Part shown: positions 14,055-22,854 of the stretch, in pieces
Layout of the letters: the number at the start of each line of letters is the position of its first letter
How positions within the stretch are numbered: the first letter of the stretch is position 1
Assembly: GCF_003966145.1 (NCBI RefSeq)
Contig: NZ_RXNR01000006.1
Span: 1-64,000, forward strand
Length of the DNA: 64,000 bases
Source: Lysinibacillus telephonicus
GTDB taxonomy: Bacteria > Bacillota > Bacilli > Bacillales_A > Planococcaceae
Direction of reading: 5' to 3'
Position numbers and translations under genes: made by a program
The notes under the pieces: model-generated
What the model saw: only the letters and a program-made list of their open reading frames with translations
Database searches by the model: none
Told to the model about the DNA's origin: nothing

Positions 14055-14127
14055 GCCATTAAAGGTGAATATTTAATTTTTTGTCAGTTCCCATCTCTGT
14101 GGGTTTATTTATTTATTCACTGTTGTC

Positions 14128-14156
14128 AGTATAGTCTTATAACCTACTTAAGTCAA
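14128..14156 (-). promoter_or_regulatory. Sigma-A promoter of the pyr operon
   Basis: On the minus strand, -35 TTGACT (14156-14151) and -10 TATACT (14133-14128) are separated by 17 bases. Transcription would start near 14121 and run through the PyrR leader. The promoter lies in the short gap after the ylyB stop codon. Confidence 0.8.
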
Positions 14157-14184
14157 TAATGTTTTTGAAATAATTTTCTCAAAG

Positions 14185-15096
14185 TTATTGATTTTGCCGT
14201 AACTGTTCAAGTAATGCCACAAAATCATCTGGAAGCGGTACTTCAAATTCTAAATATTCTTTTGATGTAGGATGAATGAATCCTAACACGCCTGCATGAA
14301 GGACTTGTCCACCAAAATCAATCGTTTTTTTAGGCCCGTATTTTGGGTCTCCTACTAACGGAAATCCAATATAGTTCATATGTACACGGATTTGATGTGT
14401 ACGTCCTGTTTCTAAACGACATTCTACTAACGTGTAATTCCCCAGTCTTTCAGTTACCTGGAAATGGGTAACAGCATGTTTTCCATTATCAACAACCGCT
14501 TGTTTTTGGCGGTCTTTTGGGTCCCTAGCAATTGGCGCATCGATTGTACCTTTATCATGTGCAATATGGCCATGTACTAAAGCTGTATATTTACGGGTCA
14601 CCGTTTTATTTACTAATTGTTCGACTAGTGAATGGTGTGCATGGTCATTTTTTGCAACCATTAATAAACCAGATGTATCTTTGTCAATTCGATGCACAAT
14701 ACCTGGTCTTAAGACGCCATTTATGCCCGACAAATCTTTACAATGATACATTAATCCATTGACTAAAGTACCTGTCATATGACCAGGTGCAGGATGTACA
14801 ACCATTCCCTTTGGTTTGTTGACAACGAGTACGTCTGAATCTTCATAAACAATTTCTAAGTTTAAATCCTCAGGAATGACTTCTAAAGGCTCTGCTTCCG
14901 GAACGTCAACTTCAATGACGTCGCCTTCTTTTACTTTATATTTTGCTTTAACGCTTTCACCATTAACTTTTACAATACCATCTGTAATCCAGCTGGCTAT
15001 TTGAGAACGCGACCAATCCTCTTGAATTGACGAAAGAGCCTTATCAATGCGTTCTCCCGCATTTTCTTGTTCTATTGTAATTGATACAACTGCCAT
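14185..15096 (-). CDS. ylyB: RluD-type ribosomal RNA pseudouridine synthase
   Basis: This enzyme converts specific uridines in RNA to pseudouridine, probably in 23S rRNA. The 303-residue protein has an N-terminal S4 RNA-binding domain (about residues 12-60) and an RluA-family catalytic domain with Asp138 in HRIDKDTSGLL. The start shares one base with the lspA stop (TAATG). The lspA-ylyB-pyrR order is the same as in B. subtilis. The exact target uridines cannot be read from sequence. Confidence 0.93.
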   Translation of the reverse strand: MAVVSITIEQENAGERIDKALSSIQEDWSRSQIASWITDGIVKVNGESVKAKYKVKEGDVIEVDVPEAEPLEVIPEDLNLEIVYEDSDVLVVNKPKGMVVHPAPGHMTGTLVNGLMYHCKDLSGINGVLRPGIVHRIDKDTSGLLMVAKNDHAHHSLVEQLVNKTVTRKYTALVHGHIAHDKGTIDAPIARDPKDRQKQAVVDNGKHAVTHFQVTERLGNYTLVECRLETGRTHQIRVHMNYIGFPLVGDPKYGPKKTIDFGGQVLHAGVLGFIHPTSKEYLEFEVPLPDDFVALLEQLRQNQ

Positions 15097-15572
15097 TATT
15101 TCACCTTTTTCTTATTTTCCCGTTCTTCTTTTAACAATACTAAAATAATCATAATTACAGAAATTGTTAATGCTGCATCAGCGATATTAAATATTGGGAA
15201 ATCATAATTAATTATTGGAATTAATACATCTATAAAATCGACAACTTCTCCACGGAAAATTCGGTCGATAAAATTACCAAGTGCTCCGCCTAATAATATC
15301 ATTAAGCTTACTGCAAATAGTGGTTTATGTTTTGCTTCTTTATGAAAATAATAAATAATCCCACCAATTACAACGAGTGTAACGATTGTAAAAATCCACA
15401 TTTGTCCTTGCAGCATTCCCCAAGCAGCACCACGGTTGCGATGAGACAGAATAGCAAACCATGGATCCCAGACCATAATTTGCTCGCCTAATTCCATATT
15501 TTTTACGATTAACCATTTAGTCCATTGATCTAATAAAACAACAATCGCTGCTAAACCATAGTATTTATACAC
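15096..15572 (-). CDS. lspA: Lipoprotein signal peptidase (signal peptidase II)
   Basis: LspA cleaves the signal peptide of lipid-modified prolipoproteins within the membrane. The open frame runs further upstream, but a GTG at 15572 (VYKYYGLAAIVVLLDQW) gives 158 residues, the family length, and places the first membrane helix at the N-terminus. Catalytic aspartates are Asp103 in GNFIDRIFRGEVVDF and Asp132 in FNIADAALT; the NRGAAWGML segment is also typical. Four membrane helices are visible. The site upstream of the GTG is G-rich but not a perfect AGGAGG, so the start is less certain than the function. Confidence 0.94.
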   Translation of the reverse strand: MYKYYGLAAIVVLLDQWTKWLIVKNMELGEQIMVWDPWFAILSHRNRGAAWGMLQGQMWIFTIVTLVVIGGIIYYFHKEAKHKPLFAVSLMILLGGALGNFIDRIFRGEVVDFIDVLIPIINYDFPIFNIADAALTISVIMIILVLLKEERENKKKVK

Positions 15573-15723
15573 AGTATTCCCCCGTTTACCAATAATCTCT
15601 CCTATTCTAACATAAAACAAAACGGAAATATAATTATACATGGTTGAAGAAGTTGCTCTGGTGAAGAAAAATTGTAACGAACTATACATATTAAACGTCT
15701 ATTCGATATAAGGAGGAATCATT

Positions 15724-16137
15724 TTGAAAAAATACTCATTTATTACAATAATACTTTTAGGAAATCTAATGCTATGGGGATGTTGGAATGAAGAAAAGAA
15801 TATCTCCTTATTATCACAAGTACCTATTACAGAAGTAACAATCGGTAATCCTACTGCAAAAGAGATCCTGGAGAATGATTCGCAAGCAGATATTTTTCAG
15901 TGGGATGATATTATCTATGAGACGAATATCGATTGGGTCAATGAACTTGTTTTAACTGAAGGTGATCTAGTAGGATTTATTAAATATAACACTTCCAACC
16001 CAACCGATTTTAAGAATGCTACAGCAAATATTTTACCAATAGGCACTGAATTATATAAGGTAAATGAACGCAATGATATATTCATTGCAAAATATAATGG
16101 TGAATGGAAGTACTATTATCAATTGGTTGAAGGGTAA
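15724..16137 (+). CDS. Small predicted lipoprotein of unknown function
   Basis: The protein starts at TTG 15724, seven bases after a perfect AGGAGG at 15711-15716. It has a short basic start (MKKYSF), a hydrophobic core and a lipobox ending LMLWGC, so Cys20 would be lipidated and the mature 118-residue part anchored outside the membrane. I do not recognise a domain in the mature part, which is acidic with repeated Trp and Tyr. It is divergent from lspA, whose enzyme would process it. A terminator follows at 16181-16211. Confidence 0.75.
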   Translation: MKKYSFITIILLGNLMLWGCWNEEKNISLLSQVPITEVTIGNPTAKEILENDSQADIFQWDDIIYETNIDWVNELVLTEGDLVGFIKYNTSNPTDFKNATANILPIGTELYKVNERNDIFIAKYNGEWKYYYQLVEG

Positions 16138-16180
16138 ATCACAGTGTATGTAATAATAGACGCAGGGACAAAACTAAAAG

Positions 16181-16211
16181 ACGCCATTTTTCTTGATGAG
16201 AAAAATGACGT
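16181..16211 (+). terminator. Terminator after the small lipoprotein gene
   Basis: Arms at 16181-16192 and 16200-16211 (ACGCCATTTTTC and GAAAAATGACGT, one mismatch) are followed by seven T. A short AATAAGAAAAGCGAA at about 16228-16242 resembles the 5' end of the family A repeat and may be a decayed remnant. Nothing else is seen up to 16357. Confidence 0.75.
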
Positions 16212-16357
16212 TTTTTTCTAAGGTGAAAATTTTCAGATTCTTATTAATAAGAAAAGCGAATTCTTACAAAAAATCCACTTATGTCCCAGCCCCATTGCTG
16301 CAAATTTAAAATTTTTAACATTTAAAAATACTAATTCTTAAAGTGAATTCATATATT

Positions 16358-16546
16358 TTATTTTTTATCATTTTTAGTTTTAACAGAAGAAGAAAATAAC
16401 CAACGAAGGGCAAAAAATGCTACAATAAAAAAGAACGTGTCTAGAATATTTTCGCCCCATTGAAATTTACCCGTCCTATTATAGTCCCAAAAAACATAAC
16501 TAAAAAATAAAGCTATACTAGCAATAATTGTAAATATAATTTTCAT
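16358..16546 (-). CDS. Small two-helix membrane protein, unknown function
   Basis: The 62-residue protein starts at ATG 16546 (MKIIFTIIASIALFF) behind an AAAGG site; the open frame extends 24 codons further, but that start has no ribosome-binding site. Two hydrophobic helices (residues about 3-19 and 36-51) flank a short polar loop, with a basic tail KTKNDKK. I recognise no family. It stands alone in an otherwise non-coding gap between the lipoprotein and ileS, and may not be expressed. Confidence 0.45.
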   Translation of the reverse strand: MKIIFTIIASIALFFSYVFWDYNRTGKFQWGENILDTFFFIVAFFALRWLFSSSVKTKNDKK

Positions 16547-16713
16547 CTTTAATAACCTTTGCTTTTTTATATGCATAATAATATTCCATAATATACCATA
16601 AATTAACAAATTTAACAAAGGCCAATTTTAATATACATAGTTAAAGCGAAAAAGATGTACTACTTTAATTAAAACTGAAGAAATCTAAAATCTGTAATCC
16701 CATTAATCATCTT

Positions 16714-16830
16714 CTAATTTAGTTCCATTATATACCTTTCGATCAACACAGCAATCTTATTACGTGCCGTTTCAATTTGTCATTGCATAGTACTCTTCAG
16801 TGATGTATTTGCTGCGTCAGCAGTTATTCG
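16714..16830 (-). pseudogene. Possible decayed coding fragment
   Basis: One minus-strand frame reads 38 codons with protein-like composition (ITADAANTSLKSTMQ, an internal TGA, then QIETARNKIAVLIERYIMEL) before a TAG. The codon use looks coding, but the frame has no start, one nonsense codon and no recognised family. It may be the tail of a lost gene. The rest of 16619-16919 holds nothing I can identify. Confidence 0.25.
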
Positions 16831-16919
16831 TTAGTTCAATTATAGAAGGTCAACATACATATAGATTCAATTCTCGTTGGCAAAGTTTTACTAACCAAAC
16901 TTATACACTGCCATATAAA

Positions 16920-16950
16920 AAGCTGCTCACTTTACTATAATGAGCAGCTT
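16920..16950 (-). terminator. Terminator of ileS
   Basis: Perfect ten-base arms AAGCTGCTCA (16920-16929) and TGAGCAGCTT (16941-16950) form a hairpin about 50 bases after the ileS stop. It is followed on the minus strand by TTTTATAT. Confidence 0.8.
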
Positions 16951-17002
16951 CTTAATTTTATGGAACAGTCCTTATAAACAGCTCCGAATTTTTTAAATAG
17001 AA

Positions 17003-19762
17003 TTAAACATAATACTTCTCAACTACATCGGCACAACGTTTACATGCTGTTGGATGCTTTTCGTGTTGACCTACTGTTGTTGAGTAAGACCAGCAGCGTT
17101 CACATTTTTCACCATCTGCATGCTCTACAACGATTGCACATTTTTCAAGTACAAGTGCATTTTCTGGTGCACTTTCCTTGCTTCCACCGACAACAAATTG
17201 TGATACGATACAGCTTTGAGCAAAGTTAATTGCTGAATCATTTAATAATGTTTGAATAGCTTCATCAGCAAATACTGTAACTTTCGCTTCTAATGATTTA
17301 CCAATTGTTTTTGCATTACGTGCTTCTTCAAGCGCTTTTAACACCTCGTCACGGATTTCTATAACCTTTTCCCATTTCGTGCGTAGTTCAGCGAAATTGC
17401 TGCGCTCATCAACTTCAGGGAAATCTGTTAATTGAACAGAAAGCTCTTCCTCATTTAAGTAAGACCATAATTCATCTGTCGTATGAGGTAAAATTGGCGT
17501 TAAAACTTTTAATAAAGTTAATAGTGTATCATACATAACTGTTTGCATCGCACGACTGTCTTTATTATCTACACCTTCAATATAAACAACGTCTTTTGCA
17601 ACATCTAAATAGAATGCTGATAATTCAACTGCGACAAAATTATTAATTGTATGATATACAGAAGCAAATTCATATCGGTCGTATGCATTGCGAACTGTTT
17701 TTAATACATCTTGCAAACGCATATACATGTATTGATCGATCTCACGTAAATCTTCATAAGCGACGCGATCAGTTTTTGGATTAAAGTCAGTAACATTCCC
17801 ATGTAGGAAACGAAGTGTGTTGCGGATTTTACGATACACTTCTGAAATTTGCTTCAACATATCCATAGAGATACGAACATCGCCAGTATAGTCAACTGAT
17901 GCTACCCATAAACGTAGAATATCTGCACCATATTGGTTCATTACTTTTTCAGGTATAATAACATTTCCTAAAGATTTACTCATTTTGCGGCCTTCACCAT
18001 CTAATACGAAACCATGAGTTAAAAGACCTCTATAAGGAGCATAACCATTAATTGCAACAGATGTTATTAATGACGAGTTAAACCATCCACGGTGTTGGTC
18101 AGAACCTTCAAGGTAAAGGTCAGCAGGATATTTAATTCCGCGTTCTACAAGTACACCTTGATGAGATGAACCTGAGTCAAACCATACGTCCATAATGTCA
18201 TTTTCTTTTGTGAATTTTCCATTTGGACTTCCTGGATGAGTAAATCCTTCTGGTAGAAGATCTTTTGCTTCACGCTGGAACCAAATGTTAGAGCCATGCT
18301 CACGGAATAGTTTTGACACATGTTCAATAGTTTCTGGTGTAATAATTTCTTCCCCATTTTCAGCATAGAACACTGGAATTGGAACACCCCAGGCACGTTG
18401 TCTTGAAATACACCAGTCACCACGGTCACGAATCATATTATAAAGACGTGTTTCACCCCATGCTGGAGTAAAAGCAGTACTGCTTACTGCATTTAATAAC
18501 TCATCACGGAATGCTTCTACAGAACAGAACCATTGTGGTGTCGCACGATAAATTACCGGCTTCTTCGTACGCCAGTCATGTGGGTATGAGTGCGTGAAGA
18601 ATGATAATTTTTCTAATGCACCAACCTCTTTTAATTTTTCAGTAATGACTTTATTTGCATCATCATAAAACAGACCTTCAAATCCAGGTGCTTCATGTGT
18701 ATAGCATCCTTGGTCATTTAATGGACTTAAAATGTCTAAGCCATATCTTTTGCTAACTAAATAGTCATCTTCCCCGTGACCTGGAGCTGTGTGAACACAC
18801 CCTGTACCTGCTTCTGTTGTAACATGGTCACCAAGCATGATTAAAGAATCACGATCATAGAATGGGTGTTTTGCAACAATATATTCTAGTTGCTCCCCTT
18901 TAACTTCTTGCAGAACTTCAGCGTTTTCCCATTCTAGTGTATTTGAAACCGTTTCTAATAAGTCTTTTGCAATAATATATTTATTATTATTTGCTGATAC
19001 AACGATATAAGTAATTTCAGGGTTTACTGAAATACCTAGGTTTGCTGGCATAGTCCATGGAGTTGTCGTCCAAATGATAAATTTTGCATCCTCTGGTACA
19101 ACGCCTTTTGAATCTTTAATTTCAAAACTTACATAAATCGAAGGTGATTTAATATCTTTATATTCAATCTCTGCTTCTGCCAAAGCTGACTCAGAAGACG
19201 GCGACCAGTAAACTGGTTTTAATCCTTTGTAAATATATCCTTTTTCCGCCATTTTACCGAACACTTCGATTTGGCGTGATTCAAACTCTGGTTTTAATGT
19301 AATATACGGATTTTTCCAATCTCCGCGGACACCTAAACGCATAAATTGAGTTTTTTGATTTTCAATTTGTTCATAGGCATATTTTTCACATAATTCACGG
19401 AACTCAGCTACTGTCATTTCTTTACGTTTAACACCTTTGTTTGCAAGTGCTTGCTCGATTGGCAGTCCATGAGTATCCCAACCAGGAATATAAGGTACAT
19501 GATAGCCAGTCATTGAACGATGACGAGTAATCATGTCCTTTAATACTTTATTTAAAGCGTGGCCAATATGAATATCTCCATTGGCATATGGAGGTCCATC
19601 ATGTAGAACATATTCTGGACGGCCCTTTGTACGCTCTAAAACTAGTGTATTAATGTCAATTTCATCCCATTTTTCTTGCATTTTTGGTTCATTTGCCGGC
19701 AAATTCCCGCGCATCGGGAAATCTGTTTTTGGCATTCGTAACGTATCTTTATACTCTACCAT
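17003..19762 (-). CDS. ileS: Isoleucyl-tRNA synthetase
   Basis: IleS charges tRNA-Ile. The 919-residue class I synthetase has HIGH at residues 65-68 in [11 protein letters not shown], the KMSKS loop in [10 protein letters not shown] near residue 600, the CP1 editing domain in between, and a C-terminal zinc-binding pair CERCW and CKRC. ATG 19762 follows AAGGAGG. The gene stands alone between its T-box leader and its own terminator, so control is probably by uncharged tRNA-Ile. The divIVA-ileS-lspA order matches B. subtilis. Confidence 0.97.
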   Translation of the reverse strand: MVEYKDTLRMPKTDFPMRGNLPANEPKMQEKWDEIDINTLVLERTKGRPEYVLHDGPPYANGDIHIGHALNKVLKDMITRHRSMTGYHVPYIPGWDTHGLPIEQALANKGVKRKEMTVAEFRELCEKYAYEQIENQKTQFMRLGVRGDWKNPYITLKPEFESRQIEVFGKMAEKGYIYKGLKPVYWSPSSESALAEAEIEYKDIKSPSIYVSFEIKDSKGVVPEDAKFIIWTTTPWTMPANLGISVNPEITYIVVSANNNKYIIAKDLLETVSNTLEWENAEVLQEVKGEQLEYIVAKHPFYDRDSLIMLGDHVTTEAGTGCVHTAPGHGEDDYLVSKRYGLDILSPLNDQGCYTHEAPGFEGLFYDDANKVITEKLKEVGALEKLSFFTHSYPHDWRTKKPVIYRATPQWFCSVEAFRDELLNAVSSTAFTPAWGETRLYNMIRDRGDWCISRQRAWGVPIPVFYAENGEEIITPETIEHVSKLFREHGSNIWFQREAKDLLPEGFTHPGSPNGKFTKENDIMDVWFDSGSSHQGVLVERGIKYPADLYLEGSDQHRGWFNSSLITSVAINGYAPYRGLLTHGFVLDGEGRKMSKSLGNVIIPEKVMNQYGADILRLWVASVDYTGDVRISMDMLKQISEVYRKIRNTLRFLHGNVTDFNPKTDRVAYEDLREIDQYMYMRLQDVLKTVRNAYDRYEFASVYHTINNFVAVELSAFYLDVAKDVVYIEGVDNKDSRAMQTVMYDTLLTLLKVLTPILPHTTDELWSYLNEEELSVQLTDFPEVDERSNFAELRTKWEKVIEIRDEVLKALEEARNAKTIGKSLEAKVTVFADEAIQTLLNDSAINFAQSCIVSQFVVGGSKESAPENALVLEKCAIVVEHADGEKCERCWSYSTTVGQHEKHPTACKRCADVVEKYYV

Positions 19763-19864
19763 TTAAAATTCCTCCTTAATTGAATTATCTGTTTTTAAAT
19801 GCGACTATATAGCTTTCTAAGAGGGAACATTGCGGTACTAAAAATAAGTATACTAAATAAAAAA

Positions 19865-20110
19865 AGTTCCTCATCCCAGTAAAGGGACGAGAAACTATAA
19901 CTCGTGGTACCACCCTAATTTGCGGAGAAATTGCATACAAAATCCGCCTCTTAGACACTGTAACGCCGTGTGTACGAAATCACTTAATCAAATACCATGT
20001 ATTTTTTCAGTGATTTAGCTCAGGAGTGATGTTCATTTTTGAAGCTTAGTCGAGCTTTCACCATCCTCGACTCGCTATTGATCACTTTCAAAAATTACTG
20101 TCTCCATCAA
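19865..20110 (-). promoter_or_regulatory. Isoleucine T-box riboswitch upstream of ileS
   Basis: Minus-strand order is stem I with GGATGGTG apical elements, specifier loop GAACATCACTCC with codon ATC (Ile) at 20030-20028, the T-box AGGGTGGTACCACG at 19916-19903, then the terminator AGTTTCTCGTCCC / GGGATGAGGAACT at 19896-19865 with a U run. Uncharged tRNA-Ile pairing at specifier and T-box would favour the antiterminator and ileS expression. All signature elements are visible; the regulatory reading is established knowledge of the family. Confidence 0.96.
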
Positions 20111-20176
20111 CGCCAAATATTTATTATCAACTACGCCTTGGCGTAATTGCTTCCGGGTTTCTACTCGTGTATTCAC
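20075..20176 (-). CDS. Candidate 33-codon leader ORF overlapping T-box stem I
   Basis: An AGAGGAG site is followed seven bases later by GTG 20176 and 33 sense codons (MNTRVETRKQLRQGVVDNKY...) ending at TAG 20077-20075, inside the 5' side of stem I. The GTG is itself in a hairpin ACTCGTG-AATA-CACGAGT. It may be chance, because the segment is also rich in RNA structure. If translated, ribosomes would disturb the T-box. I know of no described family. Confidence 0.25.
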   Translation of the reverse strand: MNTRVETRKQLRQGVVDNKYLALMETVIFESDQ

Positions 20177-20269
20177 GAGTCAACTCCTCTACGAAATCGC
20201 AAGACTCGCAGATGGCAATATTTCATTCATCTTATACTAAAATGAATATAAATTCTATACTCGTGTATC

Positions 20270-20298
20270 AGTATATGGAAATAGTGAAATTCAGTCAA
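20270..20298 (-). promoter_or_regulatory. Sigma-A promoter of the ileS leader
   Basis: On the minus strand, TTGACT (20298-20293) and TATACT (20275-20270) are spaced 17 bases apart. The start point would be near 20263, giving a leader of about 500 bases, of which roughly 150 precede the T-box. Confidence 0.78.
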
Positions 20299-20323
20299 GT
20301 AAATCGTTAACCATTAAAGATAA

Positions 20324-20866
20324 TTATTTTATATCATCTGTTAATAATTCAAAATCGTCTTGATCCGTTCTTGCTTGGTTTTGAATTTCCGTTAATCCAA
20401 TTTCATATTCCATTAAATGATCCCAGTCATCTGTATTTAGCAAGTCTAATTGAGCTTCTACCAGCATTTTAAAACGATTGCGGAATACTTTAGATTGCTT
20501 TTTTAATCCATCGATTTCAATCGTAATTTTCCGTGCTTTTGCAAGCGCTTCATTAATAATTCGATCAGCATTTTTTTCAGCTTCTTTAATAATTAATTTA
20601 GCTTCTTGCTGCGAATTGCGGCGTACTTCTTCTGCAGCTTCTTGTGCCACAACAATAGATTTTTGCAAAGTTTCTTCTAAAGTATTATAGTGTTTCATTT
20701 GCTGTGTCATTGTTCTAACTTTTTCTTCAAGCTCTTTCTTTTCACGTAAAATTATTTCATAGTCTTTAATTATTTGCTCTAAAAAATCATTTACTTCGTC
20801 TTCTGCATACCCGCGAAAACCTCGAGTAAATTCTTTATTATGTATATCAAGAGGTGATAATGGCAT
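20324..20866 (-). CDS. divIVA: Cell-division site/polarity protein DivIVA
   Basis: DivIVA binds negatively curved membrane at septa and poles, where it recruits Min proteins and, in sporulation, helps anchor the chromosome. The 180-residue protein begins MPLSPLDIHNKEF with the conserved membrane-contact Phe17-Arg18 in RGFRGYAEDEVNDFL, followed by a long coiled coil (about 30-140) and an acidic tail. It is the last gene of the ylm cluster before the ileS leader, as in B. subtilis. Confidence 0.95.
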   Translation of the reverse strand: MPLSPLDIHNKEFTRGFRGYAEDEVNDFLEQIIKDYEIILREKKELEEKVRTMTQQMKHYNTLEETLQKSIVVAQEAAEEVRRNSQQEAKLIIKEAEKNADRIINEALAKARKITIEIDGLKKQSKVFRNRFKMLVEAQLDLLNTDDWDHLMEYEIGLTEIQNQARTDQDDFELLTDDIK

Positions 20867-20960
20867 CGGTCAACACTCCTTTACGTTAAATATATAATTT
20901 TATTATACAGTGGTACACCATTCTTGACATCAAATTTTCGTAAATTTTCACTATAATCTA

Positions 20961-21746
20961 CTATTTTTGCTCTAAGCGACCTACTTGAAGGCGAATTTTA
21001 TCCTTTTTAGTTCGGCCTTCAGTCATAGCTATTTTCAATCTTCCAAATCCACGAGCAGAAATGATATCCCCTTCTTGTACCTCAAAAGACGTCCCCTCAC
21101 GTACTGTCCAATTTACTTTCACTTTTCCAGCTTGAATAAGCATTTGTGATTTTTGCCTTGAAATATTTAATACCGTAGCTAAAATAACATCTAATCTCAT
21201 CGAAGAAACCGTATAGATCTTTTCAACCCACTCGTCCTTCATTTCAATTAGTTGTGTTAAATCATCTATTTGCTTGAGTTGTACCTTTGTCTTTCCAATG
21301 CTTGTTAAATTTGTTTTTACATAATCTTTTACTTCCTGTGCAACTGCAAATTGAATTATATCTTCTTCTATATGAATATCACCAAATTTATTTCGCCCAA
21401 TTCCAATCGATAATAAAGCACCTAATACGTTAGGATGCTTTAATTGAACAAATTTTGCTGGATAATGAATTGAAAAAATCGCAATTTGAAAGTCGTCCCT
21501 TAAAGGGATAAAGTAACTAGGACTAATATAGAGTCGTTGTCTTTCTGCTTCTTTAAAACCTCCGTCAGTAGAAATAGATAGATCCTGATTTTGACCAATA
21601 ATAGATGATACGATAAAACGTTCACGCGGATCTAAAAAGTCAGTTAATTTTGGAGCAAAACGATCTTCTACTTCGCGTTGCCATCCAACTACCCGTTCAA
21701 TAAAAACTTGTTCATCTTTTCGAAAATGCTGAATTAAATGCTCCAT
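20961..21746 (-). CDS. ylmH: S4-domain RNA-binding protein YlmH
   Basis: YlmH is an S4-domain protein conserved beside divIVA in Firmicutes; in B. subtilis it has been linked to ribosome quality control and stalled-peptide tailing. The 261-residue protein has an N-terminal conserved domain of the YlmH/SLL1252 type and a C-terminal S4 domain (about 180-240: MRLDVILATVLNISR, AGKVKVNW). It follows a terminator-like hairpin after ylmG, so it may have its own promoter. Confidence 0.9.
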   Translation of the reverse strand: MEHLIQHFRKDEQVFIERVVGWQREVEDRFAPKLTDFLDPRERFIVSSIIGQNQDLSISTDGGFKEAERQRLYISPSYFIPLRDDFQIAIFSIHYPAKFVQLKHPNVLGALLSIGIGRNKFGDIHIEEDIIQFAVAQEVKDYVKTNLTSIGKTKVQLKQIDDLTQLIEMKDEWVEKIYTVSSMRLDVILATVLNISRQKSQMLIQAGKVKVNWTVREGTSFEVQEGDIISARGFGRLKIAMTEGRTKKDKIRLQVGRLEQK

Positions 21747-21795
21747 TTCTACAACTCACTTTTGTCTTATGATTCAAATACATCTTTATTAAAAA

Positions 21796-21818
21796 ACCCC
21801 CACTTCGTAGTAGGGGGT
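21796..21818 (-). terminator. Terminator between ylmG and ylmH
   Basis: The G/C-only arms ACCCCC and GGGGGT form a compact hairpin with six U after it on the minus strand, immediately after the ylmG stop. It could partly uncouple ylmH and divIVA from the upstream cluster. Confidence 0.7.
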
Positions 21819-21824
21819 AAATTA

Positions 21825-22106
21825 CTAAGCTACCATTTTTAAAATATTTAGGAGAACGATTTGTACACCACGTTCTATAAAGCTTAATAATAGTATCGCG
21901 ATAATTGGTGAGAAATCAATCATCCCAATTGGTGGTATAAATTTTCTAAAGAAACCTAAATAAGGCTCACAAAATTTCGCAAGCAAACGACCAAACCCCG
22001 AACTTTGGGCAGCTGGAACCCACGACATTAAAATATAGATGATTAGCATAAACGAATAAATTGAAAAAATCATTGATATAACTGGAATAATTGATAGTAA
22101 ATTCAT
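21825..22106 (-). CDS. ylmG: YggT-family membrane protein YlmG
   Basis: This 93-residue membrane protein has two hydrophobic helices (about 5-28 and 68-90) around the conserved FCEPYLGFFRKFIPPIG segment that defines the YggT/YlmG family. The family is conserved next to sepF and is linked to division-site or envelope organisation; its biochemical role is not established. It lies downstream of sepF, separated by a family A repeat rather than the usual short gap. Confidence 0.92.
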   Translation of the reverse strand: MNLLSIIPVISMIFSIYSFMLIIYILMSWVPAAQSSGFGRLLAKFCEPYLGFFRKFIPPIGMIDFSPIIAILLLSFIERGVQIVLLNILKMVA

Positions 22107-22203
22107 ATAAATAAATTACCCTCTCTAATAATCAAATTCCTTCAGCGTATTAATACCTTACGTAGCTTGAAGTTAAAAATAAATATGTACAGCAAGTCCA
22201 TAA

Positions 22204-22323
22204 TAAAAGCGGAAACGCCCTAATTCGCCCTGATAAGTGCTGAAAGGCATGAATCGAAAACGTCTTCCCAGAGCTTTCGACCGAGGGACAGACCGCGACC
22301 TCGAGGGGCTGGGCGATGGAGCA
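22204..22323. repeat. Family A structured extragenic repeat, copy 2 (sepF-ylmG gap)
   Basis: The element runs from AAAAGCGGAAACGCCC to GGGCGATGGAGC, and its ends pair. Positions 22272-22313 are almost identical to 11719-11761 in the pyrP-pyrB gap (TTTCGACC, GAGG, ACAGACCGCGACCTCGAGG, GGCTGGGCG). It is shorter than copy 1 because the two internal hairpins are missing. No coding potential. Confidence 0.8.
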
Positions 22324-22339
22324 CACTCTACAAGAAGGA

Positions 22340-22371
22340 TTAACTTCATTCCGAAAATGGAATAAAGTTAA
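22340..22371 (-). terminator. Hairpin overlapping the sepF stop codon
   Basis: Thirteen-base arms TTAACTTCATTCC (22340-22352) and GGAATAAAGTTAA (22359-22371) form a stable hairpin that includes the sepF TAA at 22370-22368. There is no following U run, so it may protect the mRNA end or pause polymerase rather than terminate. Confidence 0.4.
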
Positions 22372-22838
22372 TATTCCTCATATAAATAATTTGAAATTTC
22401 ACCTGTAACTTCTACATTTTCTGGGGTGCATAGAAAAATATCTGTACCAATACGTTGAATGTCCCCGCCTAGTGCATAAACAGTTCCACTTAAAAAGTCG
22501 ATTATACGAACACCGGCATCACGATCAATTCTTTGCAAATTAACAATTATTGCACGTCTATTTTTCAAATGCTCTGATATATCTTGAGCTTCGGAATATA
22601 CTCGAGGTTCAACAATTACTACCTTAGAGTTTTTAGCAGAGTTTGTTGCTTGTAAACTTACTACATTATGAGGTGTATGTGTGTCTACCTTCGTGTAATT
22701 ACGATTTTTTTTAGGACTCGCCTTTACAACAGGCTGCTCTTTTGTAATATTTATCGGTTTACTTGATGTTTCAACTTCAACAGTCTCTTCTTCTTCTTCT
22801 AAGTAAAAGAAATTTTTAATTTTATTTTTCATACTCAT
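22368..22838 (-). CDS. sepF: Cell division protein SepF
   Basis: SepF assembles into rings that bundle FtsZ and tether it to the membrane. The 156-residue protein begins with the amphipathic membrane-binding helix MSMKNKIKNFFYL, then an acidic linker, and a C-terminal FtsZ-binding domain (about 70-150, including VVIVEPRVYSEAQDIS and DFLSGTVYALGGDI). It lies between ylmE and ylmG, as in B. subtilis. Confidence 0.95.
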   Translation of the reverse strand: MSMKNKIKNFFYLEEEEETVEVETSSKPINITKEQPVVKASPKKNRNYTKVDTHTPHNVVSLQATNSAKNSKVVIVEPRVYSEAQDISEHLKNRRAIIVNLQRIDRDAGVRIIDFLSGTVYALGGDIQRIGTDIFLCTPENVEVTGEISNYLYEEY

Positions 22839-22854
22839 CTAGCATCCCTCTTTT

